Of a stretch of 64,000 nucleotides of DNA, positions 55,567 through 64,000 are shown one piece after another (position 1 is the stretch's first letter; each line of letters begins with the position of its first letter). Origin of the DNA: Bradyrhizobium zhengyangense (GTDB lineage: Bacteria; Pseudomonadota; Alphaproteobacteria; Rhizobiales; Xanthobacteraceae); assembly GCF_022012435.1 (NCBI RefSeq), contig NZ_JAKLUA010000008.1:124001-188000 (forward strand). The letters are read 5' to 3'. The translations under genes and the position numbers were made by a program. The notes beneath the pieces were generated by a model that ran no database searches, was not told the DNA's origin, and was given only the letters and a program-made list of their open reading frames with translations.

Positions 55567-55664
55567 ATGTTAGGTTTGCGGGACGAAAGGGTAATTGTGT
55601 TAGGCAGAGGAAGGGCTATCGTCCCTCTTGGAATTGCGCGGATTTCCCCGCTAATGGCCTAACA
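55567..55664. promoter_or_regulatory. candidate operator region of the quinate/shikimate operon
   Basis: Three TGTTAGG-type sites lie between the LysR gene and the dehydrogenase gene: ATGTTAGG (about 55567-55574), TGTTAGGC (55598-55605) and the inverse GCCTAACA (55657-55664). The last two form an 8-bp inverted repeat with a 51-base spacer. Confidence 0.45.
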
Positions 55665-55717
55665 TCAACGCGCGCCCCAAGGACCATCGAGGGACGATCA
55701 AGAGACGATAGTGGATC

Positions 55718-56596
55718 ATGTCTAGCCGCGGCCCCGCTGCCTCCAAAAAACTCCTGACCGGCCTGATCGGCGCGCCGATCGCTCATTCCGCCTCCCCTGC
55801 CATGCATGAGCGCGCCGCCGAGGCGCTGGGCCTGCGGGGCCACTACCAGCTCATCGAGGTCGCCGGCGCGGACGCGACCGGGTTGAGAATGATGCTCGAG
55901 GGCGTGCGCCGGCTCGGCTTTGCCGGCGTCAACGTCACCTTCCCCTACAAGGAAGCCGTGGTGCCGCTGCTTGATGAGCTGGCATCGACGGCAGCGACCA
56001 TGGCCGCGGTCAACACCGTCGTGGTCAGGAATAACAGACTGATCGGCCACAACACCGACACCACAGGCTTTGCGCGCGCGGTCAAGCCGCTGCTGGCGCC
56101 TGCCGGAAATGCAGTGGCCGTGATCGGCACTGGCGGTGTCGGCAAGGCCATCGCCTTCGCACTGGCGAGCCTGAAGGTGACTGACCTGCGCATCTTCGAC
56201 AGCGAGCCGGCGCGTGCCGAGAAGCTTGCCGCGCTGCTGGCCAACCACGGCGGCGCACGGGTCGCCCGAAGCGTCGAGGACGCGCTTCATGGCGCAACCG
56301 GCCTCGTCAACGGCACGCCGGTCGGCATGCTGCCGAACCGGGACACGCCGGTCCCCCCGGCGCTGCTGCGCGAAAACCTGTGGGTCGCCGACGCCGTTTA
56401 CTCGCCGCTGATCACGCCGCTGCTTGCCGCTGCGCGAGAGAAGGGCGCGCGGATCATGACCGGGCGGGAGCTTGCGATCTACCAGGCCGCCGACGCCTTC
56501 GAATTGTTCACGGGCCTTGCCCCATCGACTGAAGTCATGGGAGAGGCTTTTGACGCCGTGATGGCAGCGCGCAGCGCCGCCTATCAGGCAGCTTGA
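55718..56596 (+). CDS. quinate/shikimate dehydrogenase (AroE family, probably NAD-dependent)
   Basis: A 292-residue AroE-family enzyme: IGAPIAHSASPAMHE (substrate Ser residues), NVTFPYKEAVVPLLD with catalytic Lys, and NTDTTGF with catalytic Asp. The cofactor site is GTGGVGKAIAFALASL followed by RIFDSEPARAEKL: the strand ends in an acidic residue where NADPH-dependent biosynthetic AroE has NRT-R, which points to NAD+. NTDTTGF also resembles the catabolic QsuD type (NTDVSGF) more than AroE (NTDGxG). Together with the transporter and dehydroshikimate dehydratase downstream, a catabolic role oxidizing quinate or shikimate is likely. Confidence 0.8.
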   Translation: MSSRGPAASKKLLTGLIGAPIAHSASPAMHERAAEALGLRGHYQLIEVAGADATGLRMMLEGVRRLGFAGVNVTFPYKEAVVPLLDELASTAATMAAVNTVVVRNNRLIGHNTDTTGFARAVKPLLAPAGNAVAVIGTGGVGKAIAFALASLKVTDLRIFDSEPARAEKLAALLANHGGARVARSVEDALHGATGLVNGTPVGMLPNRDTPVPPALLRENLWVADAVYSPLITPLLAAAREKGARIMTGRELAIYQAADAFELFTGLAPSTEVMGEAFDAVMAARSAAYQAA

Positions 56597-56651
56597 GGCG
56601 AAGCGGCCGGACACAAGGCCGCTTGCAAAATTGAAACGGGAGGAGAGGACG

Positions 56652-57782
56652 ATGAAATCAACGCTACTGGTGGGCGCACTGCTCACTGCCATCACGACCA
56701 CGGGCGCCTTCGCACAGACGATCAAGCTCGCCGACGTCGCCGAGCTGTCGGGCGGCGGCGCAACCGTCGGCACCAACTGGAAAAACGGCATCGACCTCGC
56801 GATCGAGGAGATCAATGCCAAGGGCGGCATTCTCGGCCGCAAGCTTGAGGTCACCCACGCCGACTCGCAATCGAACCCGGGCGTGGCGCGCGCGCAGGTG
56901 CAGAAGGCGCTCGACGCCGAGCCTTATGTGTTGCTCGGCCCCGGCTATTCCGGCTCGGTGAAGGTCACCGCGCCGCTCGCCGCCGAAGCCGGCATCACCC
57001 AGATCATGGGCGGCGAAGCCGCCGAGTTGACGCAGGCCGGCAACAAATTCCTGTTCCGCACCTCGTTCGGCCAGCAATCCTCGATGCCGAAGGTCGCAAA
57101 GTACATCCACGACGACATGAAGGCGAAGTCGGTCGCGGTGGTCTGGGTCAACAACGACTTCGGCCGTGGCGGACGCGACGTCGTCATCAAGGAGCTGGAG
57201 CGTCTCGGCTCCAAGGTCGTCGCCGATCTCTCCACTGAAGCGGGCCAGGCCGATTTCGCCGCCGACGTCGGCAAGATCAAGGCCGCCAATCCCGATGCCG
57301 TGTTCGTCTACCTCAATGAAGAGGAGAGCGCGCGCATCCTGAAGGAGCTGAAGCGCCAGGGCGTCACTGCGCCGCTGATGGGCGAGACCACGCTGATCGG
57401 CCAGAAGGTGATCGAGCTCGCCGGCGATGCCGCCAACGGCGCGCGCGGCCATGTCGGCCTCACCACGGATGCGCCGGTCGAGCTGATCAAGGGTTTCCGC
57501 GACCGCTTCTCGAAGAAGTACAATTACGTCCCTGATCATAACGGCCTGAAGGGCTACCTCGCCGTCTACATGGTGAAGGCCACCACCGAGAAGATGGGCA
57601 AGGTCGACCCCAAGGCGTTCGCCGACACGCTGCACGGCCTGACGATCAAGGCCTCTGAGGAGCCCGGCATTCTGATGGACGTCACCTTCGACCAGAATGG
57701 CGACATCGATCGGCAAAGCTTCCTGGTCGAGGTGGTCGACGGCAAGCAGGTAGTGAAGCAGGTATTGCCGAAGCTGAAGTGA
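56652..57782 (+). CDS. ABC transporter substrate-binding protein (quinate/shikimate locus)
   Basis: A 376-residue LivJ-like periplasmic binding protein with a Sec signal (MKSTLLVGALLTAITTTGAFA, cleavage near residue 22). Typical features are INAKGGILGRKLEVTHADSQ, GPGYSGSVKVTAPLAAEAGI and FGRGGRDVVIKELERLG. GGGAGGAG precedes the ATG at 56652. It lies 55 bases after the dehydrogenase gene, with the two permease and two ATPase genes following, so it should deliver the operon's substrate; quinate or shikimate is inferred from context. Confidence 0.92.
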   Translation: MKSTLLVGALLTAITTTGAFAQTIKLADVAELSGGGATVGTNWKNGIDLAIEEINAKGGILGRKLEVTHADSQSNPGVARAQVQKALDAEPYVLLGPGYSGSVKVTAPLAAEAGITQIMGGEAAELTQAGNKFLFRTSFGQQSSMPKVAKYIHDDMKAKSVAVVWVNNDFGRGGRDVVIKELERLGSKVVADLSTEAGQADFAADVGKIKAANPDAVFVYLNEEESARILKELKRQGVTAPLMGETTLIGQKVIELAGDAANGARGHVGLTTDAPVELIKGFRDRFSKKYNYVPDHNGLKGYLAVYMVKATTEKMGKVDPKAFADTLHGLTIKASEEPGILMDVTFDQNGDIDRQSFLVEVVDGKQVVKQVLPKLK

Positions 57783-57792
57783 GGCGTTCTTC

Positions 57793-57850
57793 GCCTCTCC
57801 CCGCGCCTGTCTCGCCGGAGCTTTAGCGAAGGCGGATGCGGGGAGAGGGA
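57793..57850. repeat. dispersed palindromic repeat, family D (short copy)
   Basis: GCCTCTCCCCGC...GCGGGGAGAGGG with GCGAAGGCGGATGC inside. It occupies nearly all of the 93-base gap between the binding-protein and permease genes. A hairpin here could lower downstream expression relative to the binding protein, as in other importers. Confidence 0.75.
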
Positions 57851-57875
57851 GAAGATAAGGCGGCGAGAGGGGAAA

Positions 57876-58751
57876 ATGTCCAATCTGTTCGATCTCCTGG
57901 TCGCGGGCCTCGCCACTGGCGCGATCTACGCGCTGGTCGCGGTCGGCTTCACGCTGCTGTGGCAGACCTCGCAAACCATCAATTTTGCGCAAGGCGAGTT
58001 CGTGATGCTGCCGGCGTTTTTGATGCTAGCGGCGATGCATGTCGGCGCGCCGTTCTGGCTCGCGATCATCCTCGGCATTCTCTTGTCGATGATCCTGCTT
58101 GGTCTCGCCTTCAAGATGCTGCTGGTCGACCCGATGATGCGCCACGGCGTGCTGCCGCTGGCGATCGCGACCATGGCGCTGGCCATCGGCATCAAGGAAG
58201 CCGTGAAGCAATTCTTCAGCGCCGAGGCGTCGCCGTTTCCGTCGATCGTGCCGACCGGCGACATCTCCGTCCTCGGCCACGCCGTCTCGCTGCAAAGCAT
58301 CGGCGTGCTGGTCGTCGCGATCCTGGCTGTATTCGGCCTGACCACGCTGCTCAATCGCACCTCGCTCGGTCACCAGATGCAGGCGGCGGCGCAGAACCCC
58401 ACGGTCGCGCGCATCATCGGCGTGCCTGTCGAGCGCATGATCTTGCTGACGTTCCTGATCAACGCCTTCCTGGTCGCGCTGGCGTCGCTGCTGATCACGC
58501 CGATCTATCTCGCCAAGTTCTCCTCCGGTGAAGTGCTGGGCCAGGCCGCCTTCATCGCCGCGATCGTCGGCGGCTTCAACCAGGTCCGCGGCGCGATCGC
58601 CGGCGGCCTGTTGATCGGCGTGCTCGACAATCTCGCGGCCGCCTATGTCTCGACGCAGTATCGAGCCGCCGTGCCGATGATCTTCCTCATCGCCGTGATC
58701 CTGTTCCGGCCGCAGGGCCTGCTCGGCCGCGCCGAGGAGCGCACGGTATGA
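57876..58751 (+). CDS. ABC transporter permease (LivH type), quinate/shikimate locus
   Basis: A 291-residue permease with eight hydrophobic segments: TSQTINFAQGEFVMLPAFLM, the loop TSLGHQMQAAAQNPTVARII, and end FRPQGLLGRAEER. It overlaps the LivM-type gene by four bases (ATGA). Confidence 0.93.
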   Translation: MSNLFDLLVAGLATGAIYALVAVGFTLLWQTSQTINFAQGEFVMLPAFLMLAAMHVGAPFWLAIILGILLSMILLGLAFKMLLVDPMMRHGVLPLAIATMALAIGIKEAVKQFFSAEASPFPSIVPTGDISVLGHAVSLQSIGVLVVAILAVFGLTTLLNRTSLGHQMQAAAQNPTVARIIGVPVERMILLTFLINAFLVALASLLITPIYLAKFSSGEVLGQAAFIAAIVGGFNQVRGAIAGGLLIGVLDNLAAAYVSTQYRAAVPMIFLIAVILFRPQGLLGRAEERTV

Positions 58752-59746
58752 GCGGCTATGCCAAACCCCTGAAGATCGCGCTCGGCCTCGCCGTCATCGC
58801 CGGCCTGATCGTCATCCCCATGAACTTCAACCGCTACGGTCTGTTCATCCTGAGCCAATGGGCGGTGATGACCATCGCCGCGATGGGGCTCAATCTCACG
58901 CTCGGCTATGCCGGCCAGGTGTCGCTGGCGCAGGGCGCCTTCGTCGGCATCGGCGCCTATGCCGCCGCGATCATGACGACCCACGGTTGGCCGCTGCCGG
59001 CGGCAATTGCAGTCGCGATCGCCTTGAGCTTCGCAGTCGGCTGGGTGCTCGGCTATCCCGCGCTACGCGTGCAACACCATTACCTCGCGTTCGTGACGCT
59101 CGCCTTCTCCACCCTCGCCTTCCTTGTGTTCCGCAACGAGAGCTGGCTGACCGGCGGTATCTACGGCATCTCCGGCATCCCGCGGCCGCACTTTTTCGGC
59201 ATTGCGACCAACAAACCGCTGCCGTTCTACTATATCTGTCTCGGCTCGCTTGCGATCGTCTCGCTGGCGGTGTGGTGGCTGATCCGCTCGCCCTGGGGAC
59301 GCGCCTTCATGGCACTGCGCGAAAATCCCCTGCGCGCGCAATCACTCGGCATCGATACCCGCCGCTACACGCTGATGGCGTTCGCGATCGGCTCGGCGCT
59401 CGGCGGCGTCGCCGGCGCGCTCTATGCGCCGTTGACGCAATATATCGATCCCGTTCCCTTCAACCTGTCGCTCTCGCTCGATCTCTTGATGATGGTGATC
59501 GTCGGCGGCGCCGGCTTCTATTTCGGCCCGTTCCTTGGCGCGATGATCGCGGTGCTGCTGCCAGAATGGCTGCGCTTCACCGAAGGCTATTATCTGATGC
59601 TCTACGCGATCGCGGTGATGGGGCTGCTGATCTGGTCGCCGACAGGCATCCTGGGAATCCTCGACCGCCATATGGCCGCACGGCGCACCAAGGCGGCCTC
59701 CGCACTGCGCGCCGTCGCCAAATCCCGCCTGGAGACGGCGCAATGA
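58748..59746 (+). CDS. ABC transporter permease (LivM type), quinate/shikimate locus
   Basis: A 332-residue permease with LGYAGQVSLAQGAFVGIGAY, the coupling loop ALRENPLRAQSLGIDTRRYT and a C-terminal SPTGILGILDRH. It overlaps both neighbours by four bases. Confidence 0.93.
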   Translation: MSGYAKPLKIALGLAVIAGLIVIPMNFNRYGLFILSQWAVMTIAAMGLNLTLGYAGQVSLAQGAFVGIGAYAAAIMTTHGWPLPAAIAVAIALSFAVGWVLGYPALRVQHHYLAFVTLAFSTLAFLVFRNESWLTGGIYGISGIPRPHFFGIATNKPLPFYYICLGSLAIVSLAVWWLIRSPWGRAFMALRENPLRAQSLGIDTRRYTLMAFAIGSALGGVAGALYAPLTQYIDPVPFNLSLSLDLLMMVIVGGAGFYFGPFLGAMIAVLLPEWLRFTEGYYLMLYAIAVMGLLIWSPTGILGILDRHMAARRTKAASALRAVAKSRLETAQ

Positions 59747-60486
59747 GTGCGGTGCTCGAGGTCACCAATATCAAGAAGAGCTTCGGCGGCATCACCGCGG
59801 TCGACGACGTCTCCTTCGACGTGCGCGAGGGCGAGATCCTCGGCCTGATCGGCCCGAACGGCTGCGGCAAGTCGACCTTGTTCAACTGCATCCTCGGCCA
59901 GCTCACGCCATCAGGCGGTGAGGTCAGGCTCGACGGCAAGGTCGTCACGGGCTTGCGCCCTTCCGAGCTGAACAAACTCGGCGTCAGTCGCACCTTCCAG
60001 CTTCTGCAGGTGTTTCCAAAGCTTTCGGTTCGCGAGAATCTGATCCTCGCGGGTCAGGAGCATCAGGGCAACATGGCCTCGCGCCTGGTCGGCCGCTCCG
60101 ATGCCGGATTGACCGACGCCGCCAACCAGATGATCGGATTCTTCAAGCTCGATCATCTCGCGGCTGAACCCGCCGGCGGCCTCTCCTACGGCCAGCAAAA
60201 GCTGCTCGATGCCGCCATGGCCTTTATGGGCGGCCCACGCCTGGTGCTGCTCGACGAGCCTGCCGGCGGCGTCAATCCGACCATGCTGTCCGACCTGAAG
60301 GAACGGCTGGTCGCGATCAACCGCGAGAAGAATGCCACCTTCGTCGTGATCGAGCACAACATGGAATTCGTGATGTCGCTGTGCTCGCGCGTGATGGTGA
60401 TGGCGGAAGGCAAGGTGCTGGCGATGGGACGGCCCGACGAGGTTCGGAAGAACCCGGCCGTGATCGAAGCCTATCTCGGACATTAG
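59743..60486 (+). CDS. ABC transporter ATP-binding protein (LivG type), quinate/shikimate locus
   Basis: A 247-residue ATPase starting MSAVLEVTNIKKSFGG: Walker A LIGPNGCGKSTLFN, SRTFQLLQVFPKLSVREN, signature LSYGQQKLLDAAMAF, Walker B LVLLDEPAGGVNP, H-loop IEHNM. The correct start is the ATG overlapping the LivM-type stop (ATGA). A longer same-frame ORF from 58858 lies within the permease gene and is not real. Confidence 0.94.
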   Translation: MSAVLEVTNIKKSFGGITAVDDVSFDVREGEILGLIGPNGCGKSTLFNCILGQLTPSGGEVRLDGKVVTGLRPSELNKLGVSRTFQLLQVFPKLSVRENLILAGQEHQGNMASRLVGRSDAGLTDAANQMIGFFKLDHLAAEPAGGLSYGQQKLLDAAMAFMGGPRLVLLDEPAGGVNPTMLSDLKERLVAINREKNATFVVIEHNMEFVMSLCSRVMVMAEGKVLAMGRPDEVRKNPAVIEAYLGH

Positions 60487-60498
60487 GGAGCGCGAGCC

Positions 60499-61233
60499 AT
60501 GAGCGACCCGATCCTCTCGGTTCACAATCTCGTCGGCGGCTACGGCAAGATGACGATTCTGAACGGCACCACCTTCTCGGTGCCGTCCGCGACGATCACC
60601 ACGATCATTGGCCCCAACGGCGCCGGCAAGTCCACCGTGTTCAAGGCGATCTTCGGTCTCTTGAAGCTCCGCGAGGGCAAGATCAGCTTTGCCGGCCGCG
60701 ACGTCACAAACTTGAGCCAGCGCGCGCTGCTCAATGCCGGCATCTGCTACGTGCCGCAGGGCCGCAACATCTTTCCCGAGCTTTCGGTACGTCACAACAT
60801 CGAGCTCGGCGGGGTCGCGGCGAAGGGCATCGACCTGCCGACACGAATCGAGGCCGCGCTCGACCTGTTTCCGGCGCTGCGGCGCAAATCGACCCAGCAG
60901 GCCTCGACCTTGTCCGGCGGCGAGCAGAAACAGCTCGAAATCGCCCGCTCGCTGCTGCTCGAGCCGAAGCTGGTGCTGATCGACGAGCCCTCGATCGGGC
61001 TGTCGCCGCTGATGGTGCAGCAGACCTTCGACATCCTTCAGAGCCTGCGCGACCGCGGCGTCACTATCCTGATGATCGAGCAGAACGCGCGCTCGGCGCT
61101 GGAGATTTCTGACATCGGCATCGTGCTCGAGCTCGGCCAGACTCGTATGGTCGACAAAGCGGAGCGCATTCTGAACGATCCCCGCATCGGCCAGCTCTTC
61201 CTCGGCGGCGCCATGGAGGAGAGCGCGGCATGA
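60499..61233 (+). CDS. ABC transporter ATP-binding protein (LivF type), quinate/shikimate locus
   Basis: A 244-residue ATPase: Walker A IIGPNGAGKSTVFK, YVPQGRNIFPELSV, signature LSGGEQKQLEIARSL, Walker B LVLIDEPSIGLSP, H-loop IEQNA. GGGAGCG precedes the ATG, 12 bases after the LivG stop. Its stop overlaps the oxidoreductase start (ATGA). Confidence 0.94.
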   Translation: MSDPILSVHNLVGGYGKMTILNGTTFSVPSATITTIIGPNGAGKSTVFKAIFGLLKLREGKISFAGRDVTNLSQRALLNAGICYVPQGRNIFPELSVRHNIELGGVAAKGIDLPTRIEAALDLFPALRRKSTQQASTLSGGEQKQLEIARSLLLEPKLVLIDEPSIGLSPLMVQQTFDILQSLRDRGVTILMIEQNARSALEISDIGIVLELGQTRMVDKAERILNDPRIGQLFLGGAMEESAA

Positions 61234-62288
61234 GCGCGAAAATGCGCATCGCGGTGGCCGGCGCCGGCCTGATCGGCCGCCGCCATGTCGAACTGATCGA
61301 CGCTTCGCCGGATTGCGTGCTGGCCGGCATCGCTGATCCCTCCCCCAACGCGAAAGAGTTTGCGCAAGCACGCAAGACGCCCTGGCACGCAGATCATCGC
61401 GCTTTGCTTGCGGACGAGAAGCCAGACGGTTTGATTATCGCCTCCCCGAACGCACTGCATTTCCAGATGGCGCTCGATTGCGCTGAGGCCCGCGTACCCG
61501 CGCTGATCGAGAAGCCGGTGACTGATACCGTCGCAGCCGCGCGGCGCCTGTGCGCCGCGGTCAGGCGGACCGGCGTGCCGATGCTGGTCGGCCATCATCG
61601 CCGGCACAATCCGATCATCAAGGCCGCGCGCGAGGCAGTGACATCAGGCAAGCTCGGCCAGCTCACGGCCGTGGTCGGGCTGTGGTTGCTGAAGAAACCC
61701 GACGATTATTTTGATGTCGCGTGGCGGCGCGAGCACGGCGGCGGCCCGCTGCTGATCAACCTCATCCACGACATCGACAATCTCCGCTTTGTCTGCGGCG
61801 AGATCGCCGAGGTGCAGGCACTGACCTCGAACAAGGCTCGCGGCTTTGCCGTCGAGGATACCGCCGCATTGCTGCTACGCTTCGAATGCGGTGCGCTCGG
61901 AACAGTAGCCGTGTCGGACGCAACGCCGGCACCGTGGAGCTGGGAGCTCACCTCCGGCGAGAACCCCGCGTATCCCAAGCAAGACCAGCCCTGTTACATC
62001 TTCTCCGGCACCGTGGGCTCGTTGTCCGTGCCGAACATGGAACTCTGGTCCTACGCGCAACAGTCTGGCTGGTACGCGCCGCTGGCGCGCGAGAGCATCG
62101 CGCCGGCGGCTGTCGATCCGCTGGCCGAGCAGCTCCGGCATTTCTGCGCGGTGATCGCGGGGCGCGAACAGCCGCTGATCTCGGCGGAGGATGCGATGGG
62201 GACGCTCGCGGTCGTCGAGGCCGTCAGCGAGGCCGCGCGCACGGGCCAGAAAATATCGCCGGGCCACATCATGGAGCAGGCAGCATGA
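61230..62288 (+). CDS. Gfo/Idh/MocA family oxidoreductase
   Basis: A 352-residue NAD(P)-dependent dehydrogenase: Rossmann motif VAGAGLIGRRHVELID, the family EKP motif PALIEKPVTD with its catalytic Lys, GHHRRHNPIIKAA and a C-terminal alpha/beta sheet domain starting WRREHGGGPLLINLIHDIDN with the conserved Asp-x-x-His-like region. It overlaps its neighbours on both sides (ATGA), so it belongs to the operon. Substrate unknown; in this setting a polyhydroxylated ring compound such as quinate or a related cyclitol is plausible. Confidence 0.9.
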   Translation: MSAKMRIAVAGAGLIGRRHVELIDASPDCVLAGIADPSPNAKEFAQARKTPWHADHRALLADEKPDGLIIASPNALHFQMALDCAEARVPALIEKPVTDTVAAARRLCAAVRRTGVPMLVGHHRRHNPIIKAAREAVTSGKLGQLTAVVGLWLLKKPDDYFDVAWRREHGGGPLLINLIHDIDNLRFVCGEIAEVQALTSNKARGFAVEDTAALLLRFECGALGTVAVSDATPAPWSWELTSGENPAYPKQDQPCYIFSGTVGSLSVPNMELWSYAQQSGWYAPLARESIAPAAVDPLAEQLRHFCAVIAGREQPLISAEDAMGTLAVVEAVSEAARTGQKISPGHIMEQAA

Positions 62289-64000
62289 ACAAGCGCTCGA
62301 TCGCAACGGTCTCCCTCTCTGGCGCCCTCGACGAAAAGCTGCGTGCCATCGCATCCGCAGGCTTCGAGGCGGTGGAGATTTTTGAGAACGACCTGCTGTC
62401 GTTCGGTTCAAAGCCGCGCGAGATCGCAAAGCTCTGCAAGGACCTCAATCTAGAGATCTGCGCGTTCCAGCCGTTCCGCGATTTCGAGGGCATGCCGGAG
62501 CCGCAGCGCACGCGCAATTTTGCCCGCGCCGAGCGCAAGTTCGATCTGATGCAGGAGCTCGGCACTGATCTCTTGCTGATCTGCTCCAACGTGTCCCCTC
62601 ACTCGCTCGGCGGCATCGACCGCGCGGCCGACGATTTTCGCGAGCTCGGCGACCGCGCTGCCAAGCGGGGCCTGCGCGTCGGCTATGAGGCGCTGGCCTG
62701 GGGCCGGCACGTCAACGACTATCGCGACGCCTGGGAGATCGTGCGGCGCGCCGATCATCCCGCGATCGGCGTCATCCTCGACTCTTTTCACGCGCTGGCG
62801 CCGGGGTTCCCGGTTCGCGCCATGGCCTCGATCCCCGGCGACAAGATCTTCCTGGTGCAGCTCGCCGACGCGCCCAAGCTCGAGCTCGACATCCTATCGT
62901 GGAGCCGGCACTTCCGCTCCTTCCCCGGCCAGGGCGATCTGCCGGTCGGCGAGTTCATGCAGGCGATCGCGGCGACCGGTTATTCCGGGCCATGGTCGCT
63001 GGAGATCTTCAACGACCAGTTCCGCGCCGGCTCCGCGGCGCAGACGGCGGTCGACGGCCTGCGCTCGCTGATCCTGTTGCAGGACCACCTCGCCCCGGAC
63101 TGGCCAAAGCTCGTCGGCGAGCCCCTGGCCCCTAAGCCCAAGAGCAGCGGCACCGGTTTCATCGAATTCGCCGTCAACGAGGCCAAGGCCGGCGAGCTCG
63201 CGCAATTGTTCTCGCAGCTCGGCTTCCGCAAGACGGGCAAGCACCGCAGCAAGGCGGTGGAGCGCTGGTCGCAAGGCAGGGTCGAGCTCGTGATCAACTC
63301 CGAGACCGGCGGCTTTGCGCATTCGCACTATGTCACCCATGGTCCCGGCGTCTGCGCCATCGCGCTCGACATCGACAATGCCGGCCTTGCCATGCAGCGG
63401 GCCGAGACGCTGAAGGCGCGCACCTTCTATCAACCGGTGGGGCCGGGCGAGCTGGAGATCCCCGCGATCCACGGCGTCGGCGGCAGCCTTCTGTACTTCC
63501 TCGACCAGGCCGGCAAGAACTGGGACACGGATTTCGAGCCCGTCGCGAGCAACGCAAGCGCGGATGCGTTGATCGCGGTCGATCACATCGCGCAGTCGAT
63601 GCCTTATGACGAGATGCTGTCGTGGCTGCTGTTCTACACCGGCATCCTCGACCTGAAGCGGCTGCCGCAGATGGAGATCGCCGACCCCAGAGGCCTCGTG
63701 CAGAGCCAGGCTCTCATCAATGGCGACCAGAGCCTGCGTTTCGTCGTCAACGGCTCCTCGGCCAATCGCACACTGCCGGCCCGCTTCATCTCGGAGTTTT
63801 TCGGCTCGGGCGTGCAGCATGTCGCCTTTGCGTGCGAGGACATCTTTGCGACCGTCGCCGCGATGCGCGCCCGCGGCGCCGGCTTCCTCGATATCCCTGA
63901 CAATTACTACGACGACATCGAAGCTAAATACGACCTCGCGCCCGATGTCATGGCCAAGCTCCGCGCCAACCACATCCTCTACGACCGCGAGGGCGACGGC
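62285..64000 (+). CDS. 3-dehydroshikimate dehydratase, two-domain type (3' truncated)
   Basis: 572 codons, open at the window end. Residues 1-275 form a sugar-phosphate-isomerase-like TIM barrel (SIATVSLSGALDEKLRAIAS, AVEIFENDLLSFG, GVILDSFHALAPGF, PWSLEIFND), as in the 3-dehydroshikimate dehydratases QuiC1/QsuB. Residues from about 290 match the 4-hydroxyphenylpyruvate dioxygenase-like fold: FIEFAVNEAKAGELAQLFSQ, metal His near 434 in VDHIAQSM and near 512 in VQHVAFACED. The third ligand (Glu) would lie just past the end. The two-domain enzymes turn dehydroshikimate into protocatechuate. ATG overlaps the upstream stop. About 50 residues are missing. Confidence 0.85.
   Translation, partial: MNKRSIATVSLSGALDEKLRAIASAGFEAVEIFENDLLSFGSKPREIAKLCKDLNLEICAFQPFRDFEGMPEPQRTRNFARAERKFDLMQELGTDLLLICSNVSPHSLGGIDRAADDFRELGDRAAKRGLRVGYEALAWGRHVNDYRDAWEIVRRADHPAIGVILDSFHALAPGFPVRAMASIPGDKIFLVQLADAPKLELDILSWSRHFRSFPGQGDLPVGEFMQAIAATGYSGPWSLEIFNDQFRAGSAAQTAVDGLRSLILLQDHLAPDWPKLVGEPLAPKPKSSGTGFIEFAVNEAKAGELAQLFSQLGFRKTGKHRSKAVERWSQGRVELVINSETGGFAHSHYVTHGPGVCAIALDIDNAGLAMQRAETLKARTFYQPVGPGELEIPAIHGVGGSLLYFLDQAGKNWDTDFEPVASNASADALIAVDHIAQSMPYDEMLSWLLFYTGILDLKRLPQMEIADPRGLVQSQALINGDQSLRFVVNGSSANRTLPARFISEFFGSGVQHVAFACEDIFATVAAMRARGAGFLDIPDNYYDDIEAKYDLAPDVMAKLRANHILYDREGDG

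Noticed and set aside
55718..56596. Biosynthetic AroE
   Set aside because: The cofactor motif and NTDTTGF resemble the catabolic NAD-type enzymes, and the neighbours are catabolic and transport genes; not fully excluded.
58858..59742. Extension of the LivG-type ATPase to a 542-residue protein
   Set aside because: The extra part lies inside the permease gene in another frame and is low-complexity shadow; the ATPase starts at the ATGA overlap.

Overview
The window comes from a high-GC alphaproteobacterium, almost certainly Bradyrhizobium or a very close relative. The evidence is the BjaI/BjaR1-type quorum-sensing pair, a RegB/RegA-type redox two-component pair beside a cytochrome bo3 oxidase, three branched-chain-type ABC transporter clusters within 24 kb, CobST, and many dispersed palindromic repeats. 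It looks chromosomal: housekeeping genes (rpmB, aroK-aroB, xerD, accA, fdxA, bolA) are spread through it. I saw no rRNA, tRNA, CRISPR array or intact insertion sequence.

Layout. 1-5.4 kb: 3' part of a quinol oxidase operon (cyoB'-cyoC-cyoD-SURF1) that runs without gaps into a redox-type histidine kinase and its response regulator. 5.5-12.4 kb: a membrane adenylate cyclase, a bidirectional terminator, then a leftward group (SUV3-like helicase, S4 protein with no ordinary start codon, ferredoxin FdxA, CarD). 13-21.7 kb: accessory DNA, with DUF3108, rpmB, a low-GC remnant of a methyltransferase/ATPase locus, a tandemly duplicated two-gene module, a DUF2235 hydrolase and a PilZ protein. 21.8-40.4 kb: mostly housekeeping (old yellow enzyme, phytase-like esterase, CobT/CobS, DedA, two divergent citrate-synthase-family genes, DnaJ, BolA, CNNM/CorC, aroB-aroK, xerD, accA, L,D-transpeptidase).

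40.5-52.1 kb: two leftward ABC importer clusters. The first is joined to an amidase and an AmiC-like binding protein without a signal peptide, and faces a divergent MarR regulator. The second has permeases and ATPases but no adjacent binding protein. 52.3-54.4 kb: bjaR1-bjaI homologues with a perfect lux-box-like palindrome in front of the synthase and a small downstream ORF. 54.6-64 kb: a rightward operon that reads as a complete quinate/shikimate uptake and catabolism system: LysR regulator, NAD-type quinate/shikimate dehydrogenase, full ABC importer, Gfo/Idh/MocA oxidoreductase and a two-domain 3-dehydroshikimate dehydratase cut by the window edge.

Intergenic spaces are filled by at least five families of palindromic repeats. 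One copy appears to supply the C-terminal codons of a citrate-synthase-family gene. All functional calls are by recognition of motifs and context; no database search was run.
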